Origin: Micromonospora acroterricola
GTDB taxonomy: Bacteria > Actinomycetota > Actinomycetes > Mycobacteriales > Micromonosporaceae
Length of the DNA stretch: 64,000 nucleotides
Direction: 5' to 3'
Assembly (NCBI RefSeq): GCF_003172955.1
Contig: NZ_QGKR01000303.1
Coordinates: 62,001-126,000 of the forward strand
Part shown: positions 43,383 to 52,298 of the stretch, piece after piece
How the letters are laid out: each line of letters opens with the position of its first letter
How positions within the stretch are numbered: the stretch's first letter is position 1
The notes under the pieces: generated by a model
What the model saw: the letters and a program-made list of their open reading frames with translations, nothing else
What the model was told of the DNA's origin: nothing
Databases searched by the model: none
Translations under genes and position numbers: made by a program

Positions 43383-44720
43383 TCACCGTTCGCGCGCTTC
43401 CCGCCGCACCGCGCCGTCCCAGGTGGCCCGGCCGACGACGGCTCGCGCCACCGGCACGGACACGGCGCGCACCAGCGCCCCGATCCGATCGGCCAGCCGG
43501 CCCACGCTGCTCGGTCGCTGGGCGCTGAAGTGCACGTGCGCACCCACGACGGCCAACCAGGGCAGCACCGCCAGCTCCGGCCGGGGCGTACCCCGCAGCA
43601 GCAGGACCCCCGCGAGCACCGCGGCGCCGACCAGCACGGCCGGGACCCGGCCGCGCGGCACGAGGACGACGGCGAGCGCCGCCAGGCCGCCGACGGCGGC
43701 CGACAGCGCCAGCTCACCGGCGGACGCGGTGCCGGCGAGCAGCCGGCCGGTCACCGCCGCCGCCGTGCCGGCCACCAGCACGGCCAGGTTCCACGGCGCG
43801 GAGACCCGGGTACGGCGACGCAGCGCCGCCCAGTCCGAGACGTCGCCGTCGGCGCCGGGAGGCAGGTCACCGGCGGGGACCCGGGTGGGCAGCCAGCGGG
43901 CCAACGCCAGCAGGTGCTCGCGGGCGTGCTCGGCGCGGGCGGTCCACACGAGGTGGCCATCGTCGGCACGGGCGAAGGCCAGCGCCTCCAGCGCCCAACG
44001 ACTGGTGACGAAGGCGATCCCGAACGCCCACAGCGTCACCACGGTCGCGACCGCCAGCGCCGGCGGCCGACCCAGGTCGACGGCGAGCGCGAGACCGGTC
44101 GCGCCCCGGATCACGTAGCCGGCCCCGACCACGATCCACAGCAGCACCAGCAGCGGCCGGACGGGGGGCGGCACCTGAGTGGCGCGACCGGTGGCAGCGG
44201 ACCGGATGGCCTCGTAGGCGATCGCGACCCCGAAGACGCCCAGGGTCAGCGTGGCCAACAGGCCACCCAGGCGCAGACCGGGCAGCAGCAGCGCCACGGC
44301 GCCGGTGGCGACGAGCCGCAGCACCGCCACCGCGCAGCTCGCGCCGATGCGTGCCCGGCCCCGCTCCACCGGACCGGGCAGGCGACCCCGGGACCGCTTC
44401 GCTGGGTGCTGCTGGTCGGCGACGAAGCCGCGCACGTCGTTCCACTGGTAGCGGGCCGGATAGATGAGCAGCTCCAGCACCGCCAGCACGACCAGCGCCC
44501 GGAGGAGTTGCGTCGCGGTGACGCCGCCCTCGGCGAGGGCGCCCAACGTGAAGGTGGCCGGCAGGATGAGCGCCTTCACCAGGTCCTTGGGGCGCGGCAT
44601 GGCCAGGTAGCCGGCAAGTGACCGGCCCTCACCGTCGTCCGGCGCGTCGGGAGCGGATGGCGGAGCGAGGTGGGCTGAGGGTGGTTCGGACACGACGGTC
44701 CGCACGGCGGCTGCGGTCAC
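43383..44720 (-). CDS. UbiA-like prenyltransferase superfamily membrane protein
   Basis: A 445-residue protein with about nine membrane helices. YQWNDVRGFVADQQHPAKRS resembles the first UbiA Asp-rich motif (NDxxD...D..HP.KR), although the second acidic position is shifted. The opening AMPRPKDLVKALILPATFTL is also UbiA-like, as in decaprenyl-phosphate phosphoribosyltransferase. The second Asp-rich motif is not obvious, so catalysis is uncertain. The C-terminal ~150 residues form extra helices beyond the usual ~300-residue length. It sits just upstream of the inositol phosphatase (44 bases), suggesting an inositol- or polyprenyl-lipid role (inference). Confidence 0.6.
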   Translation of the reverse strand: MTAAAVRTVVSEPPSAHLAPPSAPDAPDDGEGRSLAGYLAMPRPKDLVKALILPATFTLGALAEGGVTATQLLRALVVLAVLELLIYPARYQWNDVRGFVADQQHPAKRSRGRLPGPVERGRARIGASCAVAVLRLVATGAVALLLPGLRLGGLLATLTLGVFGVAIAYEAIRSAATGRATQVPPPVRPLLVLLWIVVGAGYVIRGATGLALAVDLGRPPALAVATVVTLWAFGIAFVTSRWALEALAFARADDGHLVWTARAEHAREHLLALARWLPTRVPAGDLPPGADGDVSDWAALRRRTRVSAPWNLAVLVAGTAAAVTGRLLAGTASAGELALSAAVGGLAALAVVLVPRGRVPAVLVGAAVLAGVLLLRGTPRPELAVLPWLAVVGAHVHFSAQRPSSVGRLADRIGALVRAVSVPVARAVVGRATWDGAVRREARER

Positions 44721-44912
44721 CCGGGTGCCACTTCCCCCGCCGCGGCCAGGTGAAACCGGAGACGACGCCCGTCACAGGCGCACGCCCACCAGTGGTAGTT
44801 GAGCGATGACTGTCCGTTACCTTCTCGATCGGCCCTGAAATGTTGCCGTGTTCGAGGTTTGCCGGCCGGCGCGCAAGGAAGTAGGGGCCCGACGCGACGA
44901 AGGGAACTCGAC

Positions 44913-46262
44913 ATGTCCGCACGCACGTTCGGCCGGCTCTCCGGAAAACTCGTCATGCGCCGTGACCGCGCTCCCGCGAAATTCCGCGGTCGTCGGTTCG
45001 CCCTCGTCGCCGCGTCGGTCACCGTCCTGGTCGCCGCCGGGTGCGGCGGCTCGGACGACGACGGCAGCTCCGGCGGCACCACCACGTTGACCTTCGTCAA
45101 CGCCCAGGATCCGGGGACGTTCGACAAGGTGATCGCCAGCTTCGAGGCGGCCAATCCCACCATCAAGATCAAGCAGCAGGCCGTCCCGTTCGACGACCTC
45201 AACACCACCGTCCAGTCCCGACTCGGTTCCAAGGACCCGAGCATCGACCTCTACGACGTGGACGAGCCCCGGCTGGCGGCATTCGCCGCCCGCGGCTTCC
45301 TCGAGCCGCTCGACGATCTGCGCCAGCAGGCCGAGGGCAAGATCGACCCCAACGCGCTGAAGATCACGACCTACAACGACAAGCAGTACGCCATGCCCCG
45401 CTGGACCTCCAGCCAACTGCTCTACTTCAACAAGGACCTGCTGGCCAAGGCCAAGGTGCCGGCGCCCAGCAGCGATCCCGCGAGCCCCATGACGTGGGAG
45501 GACGTCACCGCCGCCGCCAAGAAGGCGCAGGCCGCCGGCGCGAAGAACGGCCTCATCTGGGACCAGGTCGACCGGTACTACCAGTTGCAGCCCCTGGCCG
45601 AGTCCGCTGGCGGCGGCCCGGGCCTCAAGGGCGACAAGCTCCTCGAGGCGGACGTCACCAACGCCGGCTGGACGAGGGCCTTCACCTGGTACCACTCGGT
45701 GTTCCAGGAAGGCGTGGCACCGCGAGGCATCAATCCCGAGCAGACGCCCTCCCTGTTCGCCAACGGCGAGACCGCCTTCTTCGCCGGGGGTCCGTGGAAC
45801 TCGGCGGCCTTCGACAAGGACAAGACCGTGGACTACGGCGTCGCGCCCGCTCCGGCGTTCGCCGGTGGCAGGCCCGCCACCTCGACCGACTCGTGGTCGA
45901 CGGGGATCAGCCCGTTCTCCAAGCACAAGGACGCGGCGAAGAAGTTCATCAGCTACATGACCATCGACCCGACCGGCGCCACCGAGACGACCAGCAACAA
46001 CATCCCGGTGCAGAAGGACGCCTTCCGGACGTACCTGGACACCCTCTCCGCGAAGGGCGAGCGGTACAAGCAGATGGCGGACATCATCGAGTACGCCCTC
46101 GCCAACACCTCGGTCTCCCGTCCGGTCACCGTCGGCTACGTGGACGTCGAGTCGACGATGAACAAGGCGTTCGCCGACATCCGCAACGGCACCGCGGCGC
46201 CGGACCGGCTGGCGCAGGCCAACGACGAGATCAACCGCGCCCTCGAGAAGTACAGCAGGTAG
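44913..46262 (+). CDS. ABC sugar importer, substrate-binding lipoprotein
   Basis: A 449-residue extracytoplasmic binding protein of the SBP_bac_1 family. A long basic N-terminus and hydrophobic stretch end in the lipobox VAAGCGGS. The mature part shows NAQDPGTFDKVIASFEAANP, SIDLYDVDEPRLAAFAARGF, NGETAFFAGGPWNSAAF and STGISPFSKHKDAAKKFISY, all typical. AAGGGA precedes ATG 44913. Two permease genes follow immediately. The ligand is probably an oligosaccharide or polyol. Divergent to the UbiA-like gene, with 192 bases between. Confidence 0.92.
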   Translation: MSARTFGRLSGKLVMRRDRAPAKFRGRRFALVAASVTVLVAAGCGGSDDDGSSGGTTTLTFVNAQDPGTFDKVIASFEAANPTIKIKQQAVPFDDLNTTVQSRLGSKDPSIDLYDVDEPRLAAFAARGFLEPLDDLRQQAEGKIDPNALKITTYNDKQYAMPRWTSSQLLYFNKDLLAKAKVPAPSSDPASPMTWEDVTAAAKKAQAAGAKNGLIWDQVDRYYQLQPLAESAGGGPGLKGDKLLEADVTNAGWTRAFTWYHSVFQEGVAPRGINPEQTPSLFANGETAFFAGGPWNSAAFDKDKTVDYGVAPAPAFAGGRPATSTDSWSTGISPFSKHKDAAKKFISYMTIDPTGATETTSNNIPVQKDAFRTYLDTLSAKGERYKQMADIIEYALANTSVSRPVTVGYVDVESTMNKAFADIRNGTAAPDRLAQANDEINRALEKYSR

Positions 46263-46268
46263 CGCTCG

Positions 46269-47213
46269 ATGGTGACCACACCAGACACCCGTACCGCCCC
46301 CCGGTCCGCTCGCCGGCTGGGGGGCGGCCGGGGGCGGCGGTCCGGCCGGAGACGGTACGGCGACCTCCCCATCGCGCTGACGTTCCTGCTGCCCGCGGTG
46401 ATCGCCGCGGTGGTGCTCCGGCTCTGGCCCACGGCCCGGGCCGTGTGGGACAGCCTGCGCAGCACCCCGCTCGGCGTGGAACCGACCAGATGGGTCGGCC
46501 TGGACCAGTTCAGGTGGCTCATCGACGACCCGGCCTTCCTCAACTCGCTGAAGGTCACCCTGCTGTTCGGCATCATCGTCAACCCGCTCCAGATCGCCGT
46601 CGCGCTGGTGCTGGCGGTCATCTTCAACGAACGGATCCGCGGGGCCGGGCTGATGCGGACGCTGGTGTTCCTGCCGGTGGCGATCCCGCAGAGCGTCTCG
46701 GCCGTCATCTGGGCGGTCGCCTTCCGACCCGACGGCCCGCTCAACGGCATCCTCGATCGACTCGGCATCGCACCCCAGGGCTTTCTCACCTCGCCGGGCC
46801 AGGCCCTGCCGTCGATCATCCTGGTGGTGTCGTGGATCGGCGTCGGCTACTGGATGATGTTCCTGATCGCCGGCCTCAAGGAGATCGACCCGACGCTGTA
46901 CGAGGCGGCGGGCCTGGATGGCGCCGGTCGGTGGGCCCGGTTCCGCCACGTGACGGTGCCGCAGCTGCGCCGGCAGCTCGCCTTCGTGCTGGTGGCGGAC
47001 ACCATCTCGAACCTGCTGGTCTTCGCCCCGGTGCAGATCCTGACCAACGGCGGGCCGAACGGCCGGACCAACCTGATCATGAACGATGTCTTCGAGCGCG
47101 CCTACACGCAGGTCGACGTGGGAGCGGCCTCGGCAGCCACCGTGGTGGTCGTGGTGATCGCGCTGGCCATCGTCCTCGTCCAGTTCCGGCTGTTGTCCCG
47201 AGGGAGTGACTAA
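46269..47213 (+). CDS. ABC sugar importer, MalF-type permease
   Basis: A 314-residue inner-membrane permease with six helices. The cytoplasmic coupling loop is EIDPTLYEAAGLDGAGRWAR (EAA motif), matching the MalF/CUT1 family. It begins six bases after the binding-protein stop and its TAATG junction overlaps the next permease by one base. It should form a heterodimer with that protein. No ATPase is encoded in the operon; CUT1 systems of actinomycetes commonly share a distant MsiK-type ATPase. Confidence 0.92.
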   Translation: MVTTPDTRTAPRSARRLGGGRGRRSGRRRYGDLPIALTFLLPAVIAAVVLRLWPTARAVWDSLRSTPLGVEPTRWVGLDQFRWLIDDPAFLNSLKVTLLFGIIVNPLQIAVALVLAVIFNERIRGAGLMRTLVFLPVAIPQSVSAVIWAVAFRPDGPLNGILDRLGIAPQGFLTSPGQALPSIILVVSWIGVGYWMMFLIAGLKEIDPTLYEAAGLDGAGRWARFRHVTVPQLRRQLAFVLVADTISNLLVFAPVQILTNGGPNGRTNLIMNDVFERAYTQVDVGAASAATVVVVVIALAIVLVQFRLLSRGSD

Positions 47214-48112
47214 TGCCGACGCAGATGTCCCACCGGCGATCGGCAGCGGGCGAGAGCGCAGCGGCCGTCCGTTCTTCCAGGGCGGCGAGACGGCCCAGGG
47301 TCGGGATGGTCCTGCTCGGCACGCTCATCGCGGCCGCCTTCGTGCTCCCGCTCTGGTGGACGGTGGCCAGCGCCCTCCGCCCGCAGCGGGAAACCTTCGC
47401 CACCATCTCGCCGGTGTCCCTGTGGACGCTGGTGCCGCGCGACCTGACGCTGGGCAACTTCACCAGACTCTTCGACACCGACTTCGCCCAGGCCATGCTC
47501 AACTCGGCCATCGTCACCCTGGGCACGCTGATCGGGGGCCTGGCGATCTGCGCCGCCGCCGCGTTCGCCCTGGCGGTGTTGCAGTTCCCCGGACGGGCCG
47601 TCTTCTTCGCCGTCATGGTGGTGTCGTTCCTGATCCCGTTCGACGCCATCGCCATCCCGCTGATGTCGATCTTCCGCGGCGCCGGGCTGGAGAACTCGTA
47701 CCTCGCGCTCATCCTGCCGGGCATCGGCAACGGCTTCGCCGTCTTCCTGCTGCGCGGCTTCTTCCTGGGCATTCCCAGCGAGCTGACCGAGGCGGCCCGG
47801 ATGGACGGGCTCGGCTGGTGGGGGGTCTTCTGGCGGATCTACCTGCCGCTGTCCAGACCGGCGCTGATCGGCGCCGGCCTGATCCTGTTCGTGTTCCAGT
47901 GGCAGGCGTACCTGTGGCCGCTGCTCATCGCACCGGACCCGGAGATGAAGGTCGCCCCGGTGGCGATCGCCCAGTTCGCCGGCCAGCAGGGCGTGGACTT
48001 CGGCGCCATCTTCGCCGGGGCCACCATGACGCTGCTGGTGCCGCTGCTGGTCCTGCTCTTCTTCCAGCGCTACTTCACCCAGTCGGTCTCCGCGTCCGGA
48101 GTCAAGGGGTGA
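47213..48112 (+). CDS. ABC sugar importer, MalG-type permease
   Basis: A 299-residue permease with six helices and the EAA loop SELTEAARMDGLGWWGVFWR, plus QWQAYLWPLLIA near the C-terminus as in MalG-like CUT1 subunits. The start overlaps the stop of the first permease, so translation is coupled. It completes the membrane channel for the lipoprotein at 44913. Confidence 0.92.
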   Translation: MPTQMSHRRSAAGESAAAVRSSRAARRPRVGMVLLGTLIAAAFVLPLWWTVASALRPQRETFATISPVSLWTLVPRDLTLGNFTRLFDTDFAQAMLNSAIVTLGTLIGGLAICAAAAFALAVLQFPGRAVFFAVMVVSFLIPFDAIAIPLMSIFRGAGLENSYLALILPGIGNGFAVFLLRGFFLGIPSELTEAARMDGLGWWGVFWRIYLPLSRPALIGAGLILFVFQWQAYLWPLLIAPDPEMKVAPVAIAQFAGQQGVDFGAIFAGATMTLLVPLLVLLFFQRYFTQSVSASGVKG

Positions 48113-48258
48113 GTGATGCGGTCGAGCGGGATCCACGGGCGCATGACTACGGCGACGCCTCGCTGACGATGGGGTGAAGGATGTCGAGAACGGCCTGGCG
48201 GCTCCGTCCCAGGGATGGATGCGGCCACCGTGGCCGTACCACACCAGGGAGACCCAGT

Positions 48259-48699
48259 ATGACGATCCAGCGGATGGACAACGTCCTCATCGTTGTCGAG
48301 AACCTTGACGCTGCCATTGCGTTCTTCGTCGAACTCGGCATGGAGCTGGAGGGCAGGTCGCCAGTCGAGGGACGTTGGGTGGAGCGGGTCATCGGCATCG
48401 ACGACGTCCGACAGGACGTCGCCATGCTGCGGACGCCGGACGGCCACGGCCGGATCGAGCTGGCGATGTTCCACACGCCGAAGGCGATCAGCACCGAGCC
48501 GAAGGATGCACCGGTGAACACTCTGGGCATTCGTCGCGTCATGTTCGCCGTCGACGACATCGAGGACGTCGTTGCCCGCCTGCGCAACCACGGAGCCGAA
48601 CTGGTCGGCGAGCTGGCGCAGTACGAGGACATCTATCGGCTCTGCTACGTCCGTGGCCCCGAGGGCATCATTGTCGGACTGGCTCAACAGCTCACCTGA
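48259..48699 (+). CDS. VOC (glyoxalase/bleomycin-resistance) family protein
   Basis: A 146-residue protein with the paired beta-alpha-beta-beta-beta modules of the vicinal-oxygen-chelate fold: MDNVLIVVENLDAAIAFFVE at the start and RRVMFAVDDIEDVVARLRNH in the second module, ending RGPEGIIVGLAQ with the metal-binding Glu. Such enzymes are lyases, dioxygenases or antibiotic-binding proteins; the substrate is unknown. GGGAG lies seven bases upstream of ATG 48259. A longer in-frame start at 48181 is not supported by a ribosome site. Confidence 0.85.
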   Translation: MTIQRMDNVLIVVENLDAAIAFFVELGMELEGRSPVEGRWVERVIGIDDVRQDVAMLRTPDGHGRIELAMFHTPKAISTEPKDAPVNTLGIRRVMFAVDDIEDVVARLRNHGAELVGELAQYEDIYRLCYVRGPEGIIVGLAQQLT

Positions 48700-48774
48700 C
48701 GGCCACTTCCAAGTGGGCAAGGCTTGTGCTGGCGGAACGGCGGCCCTCGTGACGGCGAACTGCACCGGTCGACT

Positions 48775-48795
48775 CGCGAAGGTGCCACCTTCGCG
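48775..48795. terminator. Perfect 10-bp palindromic hairpin
   Basis: CGCGAAGGTG-C-CACCTTCGCG at 48775-48795 lies between two convergent VOC genes, five bases before the stop of the second. Confidence 0.7.
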
Positions 48796-48800
48796 GCCGC

Positions 48801-49235
48801 TCAGTCGAGACAGAACTCGTTGCCCTCGATGTCCTGCATCACGAGACACGACTCGTTGTCGTCATCGGCCGGCAGGAGTCGCACGCGTACCGCGCCGAGC
48901 GCCACCAGTCGTGCGCATTCGGCCTCAAGTGCGGCCAGGCGCTCCTCACCCACGAGCCCGGTGCCGACGCGCACGTCAAGATGCAGCCGATTCTTGACGA
49001 CCTTGCCTTCGGGTACGCGCTGGAAGAACAGTCGCGGGCCCACGCCGCTGGGATCGATGCAGGCGAACGCTGCGCCCTGCTGCTCAGGCGGCAGAGCGCG
49101 ATCGAAATCGTCCCAGGAAGCAAAGCCCTCGGGTGGCGGCGGTACGACGTACCCCAACACCTCGCACCAGAAACGAGCGACGCGCTCAGGTTCTGCGCAG
49201 TCGAAGGTGACCTGGAACTGCTTGACCGACGCCAT
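48801..49235 (-). CDS. VOC family protein
   Basis: A 144-residue glyoxalase-like protein of the actinobacterial Glyoxalase_6 type: FQVTFDCAEPERVARFWCEV, LGYVVPPPPEGF, RLFFQRVPEGKVVKNRLHLD and QDIEGNEFCLD at the C-terminus. Unlike the neighbour at 48259 it has the fused two-half layout with a Trp/Phe-rich first module. Function unknown; many family members are annotated as glyoxalases without proof. Confidence 0.85.
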   Translation of the reverse strand: MASVKQFQVTFDCAEPERVARFWCEVLGYVVPPPPEGFASWDDFDRALPPEQQGAAFACIDPSGVGPRLFFQRVPEGKVVKNRLHLDVRVGTGLVGEERLAALEAECARLVALGAVRVRLLPADDDNESCLVMQDIEGNEFCLD

Positions 49236-49319
49236 CGGTCCACTCTAGAGGCGGGTCCTCCGTCGTCTCCACGGACCCGCCGCCGGCCCGGTCGTGGCAC
49301 ATGCGGTCGACCCGTGACG

Positions 49320-49406
49320 ATGAGTGCCCTGGAGATCTACACCCCGGTCTCGTCCGAGGCCACCCGCGAAGCCCTCAGGCGCCTCGGCGACTCGCTCGCC
49401 CGCTGA
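49320..49406 (+). pseudogene. C-terminal fragment of a tyrosine recombinase (integrase)
   Basis: The frame ending at 49406 reads ALEIYTPVSSEATREALRRL then GDSLAR. This is the classical end of actinobacterial tyrosine integrases, including the catalytic Tyr in EIYT and the S-x-x-x-T-R-x-A-L-x-x-L pattern. No other part of the enzyme is present upstream. It marks an old integrated element at the edge of the island. The rest of 49236-49443 shows nothing else. Confidence 0.6.
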
Positions 49407-49443
49407 CTGTTGTCGCCGGACGGCAGCCGTCCGAGGCCGTCGT

Positions 49444-50043
49444 TCAGCCCTGGCGGTTCGGGTCGGTCAGTGCGTCCCAGTCGTCGGTGCTCATCGGGAA
49501 CGGCCCCCAATGCGGCAGGTAGAAGGGCCGACGCGGCGGGTCGGCAACCGTGAACGGCTTGAACGCCGGATCCGCAATCACCCGGTAGACGAATTCGGCC
49601 GTCGACATGTCGAACTGGCGCCACGGGTCGGCTTCCCGCCGTGCAACCACTGGCCACCGGCCGGGCTCCACCGAGCGGTTCGTCAGCCAGTAGTACTCCC
49701 CCTCGACCTGATCGCTGCCCCACTGGATCAGCCCCGACCCCTTGTCGGGCTCGTAGATCTCGTAGGGGGCCCACAGCCCCGCGAACTCATGCCCGCTCGC
49801 CCACTGCCGACAAGAGGCCCACGTCCGAAGCAGCGGCTGCGCGTGATCGTCGGCCGGCCGCAGAAGGTCCAGGTAGGCGTAGAACGCCCCCGGCACGAAC
49901 CGTCGACACAGCTCCTTGAAGTCCGAGGGCAGCGCCACGCCCAGCGTCGCTTCCACCTGCTCCCAGCCAGCGCCGTCCTCGGGCTCCTGGTGCCATCCGG
50001 TCACATCGATGATCCGGTCGATCCACGTCAGCTGACCAGTCAC
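49444..50043 (-). CDS. SMI1/KNR4 (SUKH) family protein
   Basis: A 199-residue protein with the SUKH signature: GWEQVEATLGVALPSDFKEL near residues 27-46, then FVPGAFYAYLDLLRPADD, and GSGLIQWGSDQVEGEYYWLT in the core. SUKH proteins are known as immunity proteins for contact-dependent or polymorphic toxins; some have other roles. No toxin gene is adjacent, so it may be an orphan immunity gene. The upstream region carries one copy of the 22-base repeat described at 50048. Confidence 0.8.
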   Translation of the reverse strand: MTGQLTWIDRIIDVTGWHQEPEDGAGWEQVEATLGVALPSDFKELCRRFVPGAFYAYLDLLRPADDHAQPLLRTWASCRQWASGHEFAGLWAPYEIYEPDKGSGLIQWGSDQVEGEYYWLTNRSVEPGRWPVVARREADPWRQFDMSTAEFVYRVIADPAFKPFTVADPPRRPFYLPHWGPFPMSTDDWDALTDPNRQG

Positions 50044-50047
50044 GCCC

Positions 50048-50069
50048 GCAAAGTAACAGCACAGGCGGA
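50048..50069 (+). repeat. 22-bp direct repeat, left copy
   Basis: 50048-50069 recurs at 52184-52205 with 21 of 22 bases identical and in the same orientation. The two copies bracket the GH15 gene. The left copy lies just upstream of the SMI1 start. Confidence 0.8.
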
Positions 50070-50169
50070 CATCACCGGCCCCCTTCCTCAGACGCCTCTT
50101 GCATCGCCTCCGACATCACCTTTGGGGCGGTAGGCCCGTTTCCTCATGAGGGGCGGATGGAGGTCCGGT

Positions 50170-51999
50170 ATGGAGGGTTACCCAGCAATCGAGGATCACG
50201 GGGTCATCGGTGATCTGCAGACAGCGGCGCTGGTTGCTCGTGATGGCACGCTGACGTGGTTCTGTGCTCCTCGGTTCGATTCGCCAAGCATCTTCGCTGG
50301 CCTTCTCGATCGGCACCGAGGCGGCTACTTCCGGATCTCGCCCGACGGCGTCCGATACGTGTCCAAGCAGCTCTACCTGCCGGACACCGCCATCCTGATC
50401 ACGCGGTTCATCAGTGCGGACGGGGTGGGAGAGGTCGTCGACTTCATGCCGGTCGCCGGCGAGCAGCCCACCGACCGGCACCGCATCGTCCGGGTTTTGA
50501 ACATAGTCCGCGGCAGCATGCGGTTCCGCGTGGAGTGTCGTCCGCGCTTCAATTACGGGCGTGACCGGCACGAGCTGGAAATTCGGTCCGACGGAAGCGT
50601 CTTCCGCAGCGCGTTGACGACTCTGACGCTGCGAGTGTCACGTCCGGTTCGACGCCTGGTTCCCGAGGAGAACATCCGCAACGAGAACGGGGATCTGGTG
50701 GCCTTCGCGACCCTGCACCAGGGCGACAGAGCCGCGGTCATCATCGACACCGCCTCTCCGGACGAGCCGCACCTCATACCGTACGAGCAGGTTCAGGCCA
50801 TGTTCGAGCAGACGCGCGACTACTGGCGCGGCTGGCTGGACCGGTCCCGGTACACCGGGCGGTGGCGCGAGATGGTCGAACGCTCCGCCATCACGCTGAA
50901 GCTCATGACGTACGCGCCCACCGGCGCGATGGTCGCCGCACCGACCACCGCCCTGCCCGAGGAGCTCGGCGGCACCCGCAACTGGGACTACCGCTACACC
51001 TGGATCCGCGACACCTCCTTCTCCGTGCAGGCGCTGCTCGGGCTCGGCTTCACTGACGAGGCCGGCCGGTACATCGACTGGCTCGACGAACGGGTCCGCG
51101 AGGCTGGCGACAACGACATACCTCTGAAAATCATGTACCGCGTCGACGGCAGCTCGGACCTGCACGAGGAGACCCTCGACCACTTCGAGGGCTACCGCGG
51201 CTCTGCACCTGTCCGCATCGGTAACGAGGCAGCAGACCAGTTGCAGATCGACATCCACGGTGAGGCCCTGTACGCCATGCACAGTGCCGACCAGCAGGGC
51301 ATCCGGGCCTCCCACGACGTCTGGGAAAGCACCGTCCGACTCGTCGACTGGCTTTGCCGCAACTGGGACCAGGCCGACGCCGGCATCTGGGAGAGCCGCC
51401 ACCACCCACGCGACTACACCTACGGCCGGCTCATGTCCTGGGTCGCCTTCGACCGGGCGATCCGCCTCGCCGCACGACACGGGCGACCCGGCGACATCAA
51501 CCGCTGGGTTCAGCAGCGCGACGCCGTCTACCGCCAGATCATGCGGCACGGGTACCACCCCGGCCGTCAATCCTTCGTCCAGGCATACGGGGAGAACGTC
51601 CTCGACGCCGCGCTGCTCATGATGCCCGCCGTTGGTTTCGTGGCACCCTCGGACCCCAGGTGGCAGTCGACGCTGCGCGCGATCGACCAGGACCTCGTCT
51701 CCGACAGCCTCGTCTACCGGTACGACCCCGCCGCCTCCCCAGACGGACTTCCCGGCAACGAAGGCACCTTCAACATGTGCACCTTCTGGTACGCCCAGGC
51801 TCTCGCCTGCTCCGGCCGTCTCGACGACGCCCGCCTCACCTTCGAAAAGATGCTCACCTTCAGCAACCACCTCGGCCTCTACGCCGAAGAAATCGCCCCT
51901 ACCGGCGAACAGATCGGCAACTACCCGCAGGCATTCAGCCACCTCTCCCTCATCAACACCGCTCTCGCCCTCGACCAACTCCACAACCAGCGCCGGTAG
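50170..51999 (+). CDS. Glycoside hydrolase family 15 (trehalase/glucoamylase-type)
   Basis: A 609-residue GH15 enzyme: an N-terminal beta-sandwich (IEDHGVIGDLQTAALVARDG, LTWFCAPRFDSPSIF) and an (alpha/alpha)6 barrel with GGTRNWDYRYTWIRDTSF, GNEAADQLQIDIHGEAL and NEGTFNMCTFWYAQALAC, whose Glu residues are in the expected catalytic places. Cytosolic GH15 proteins without signal peptide in actinobacteria are mostly trehalases. GGAGG precedes ATG 50170 by six bases. The 22-bp repeats around it suggest the gene entered or moved as a unit. Confidence 0.88.
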   Translation: MEGYPAIEDHGVIGDLQTAALVARDGTLTWFCAPRFDSPSIFAGLLDRHRGGYFRISPDGVRYVSKQLYLPDTAILITRFISADGVGEVVDFMPVAGEQPTDRHRIVRVLNIVRGSMRFRVECRPRFNYGRDRHELEIRSDGSVFRSALTTLTLRVSRPVRRLVPEENIRNENGDLVAFATLHQGDRAAVIIDTASPDEPHLIPYEQVQAMFEQTRDYWRGWLDRSRYTGRWREMVERSAITLKLMTYAPTGAMVAAPTTALPEELGGTRNWDYRYTWIRDTSFSVQALLGLGFTDEAGRYIDWLDERVREAGDNDIPLKIMYRVDGSSDLHEETLDHFEGYRGSAPVRIGNEAADQLQIDIHGEALYAMHSADQQGIRASHDVWESTVRLVDWLCRNWDQADAGIWESRHHPRDYTYGRLMSWVAFDRAIRLAARHGRPGDINRWVQQRDAVYRQIMRHGYHPGRQSFVQAYGENVLDAALLMMPAVGFVAPSDPRWQSTLRAIDQDLVSDSLVYRYDPAASPDGLPGNEGTFNMCTFWYAQALACSGRLDDARLTFEKMLTFSNHLGLYAEEIAPTGEQIGNYPQAFSHLSLINTALALDQLHNQRR

Positions 52000-52183
52000 G
52001 CCACGCCCCGGTTGAAGCGGAAGAGCCGCTGCTCCCCCACCAGCGGGAACGCAGTCCGACGCCTGCTCACACGGCGTCTCGGGCTGTCATCACTGCTGGC
52101 TGATTGACGATGCTTGACAGTGCCTGTGCCCCCTCTGCGCCCCGAGTGCCTGCGCTCGGGGGAGGACGGATGTCGAGCTGCCG
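52000..52183. other. Intergenic stretch after the GH15 gene
   Basis: No gene is supported here. A CCCGAGTGCC/GCGCTCGGGG stem near 52141-52162 may terminate the GH15 transcript. Confidence 0.3.
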
Positions 52184-52205
52184 GCAAGGTAACAGCACAG
52201 GCGGA
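52184..52205 (+). repeat. 22-bp direct repeat, right copy
   Basis: Matches 50048-50069 at 21 of 22 bases, same orientation; 2.1 kb apart. Confidence 0.8.
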
Positions 52206-52257
52206 TATATCATCGCCAGTCATCGCTCGCTCGCCTACCGCTGCTCTAGGGCAGCAG

Positions 52258-52291
52258 AAAGGCCACCTCCCGTTTCCGGGAAGTGGCCTTT
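52258..52291 (-). terminator. tRNA-type terminator
   Basis: On the minus strand a 15-bp stem (52277-52291 with 52258-52272, one mismatch) with loop GAAA is followed by T-rich sequence. It lies right behind the tRNA-Val fragment, where the terminator of the original tRNA gene would be. Confidence 0.75.
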
Positions 52292-52298
52292 GACCCCC

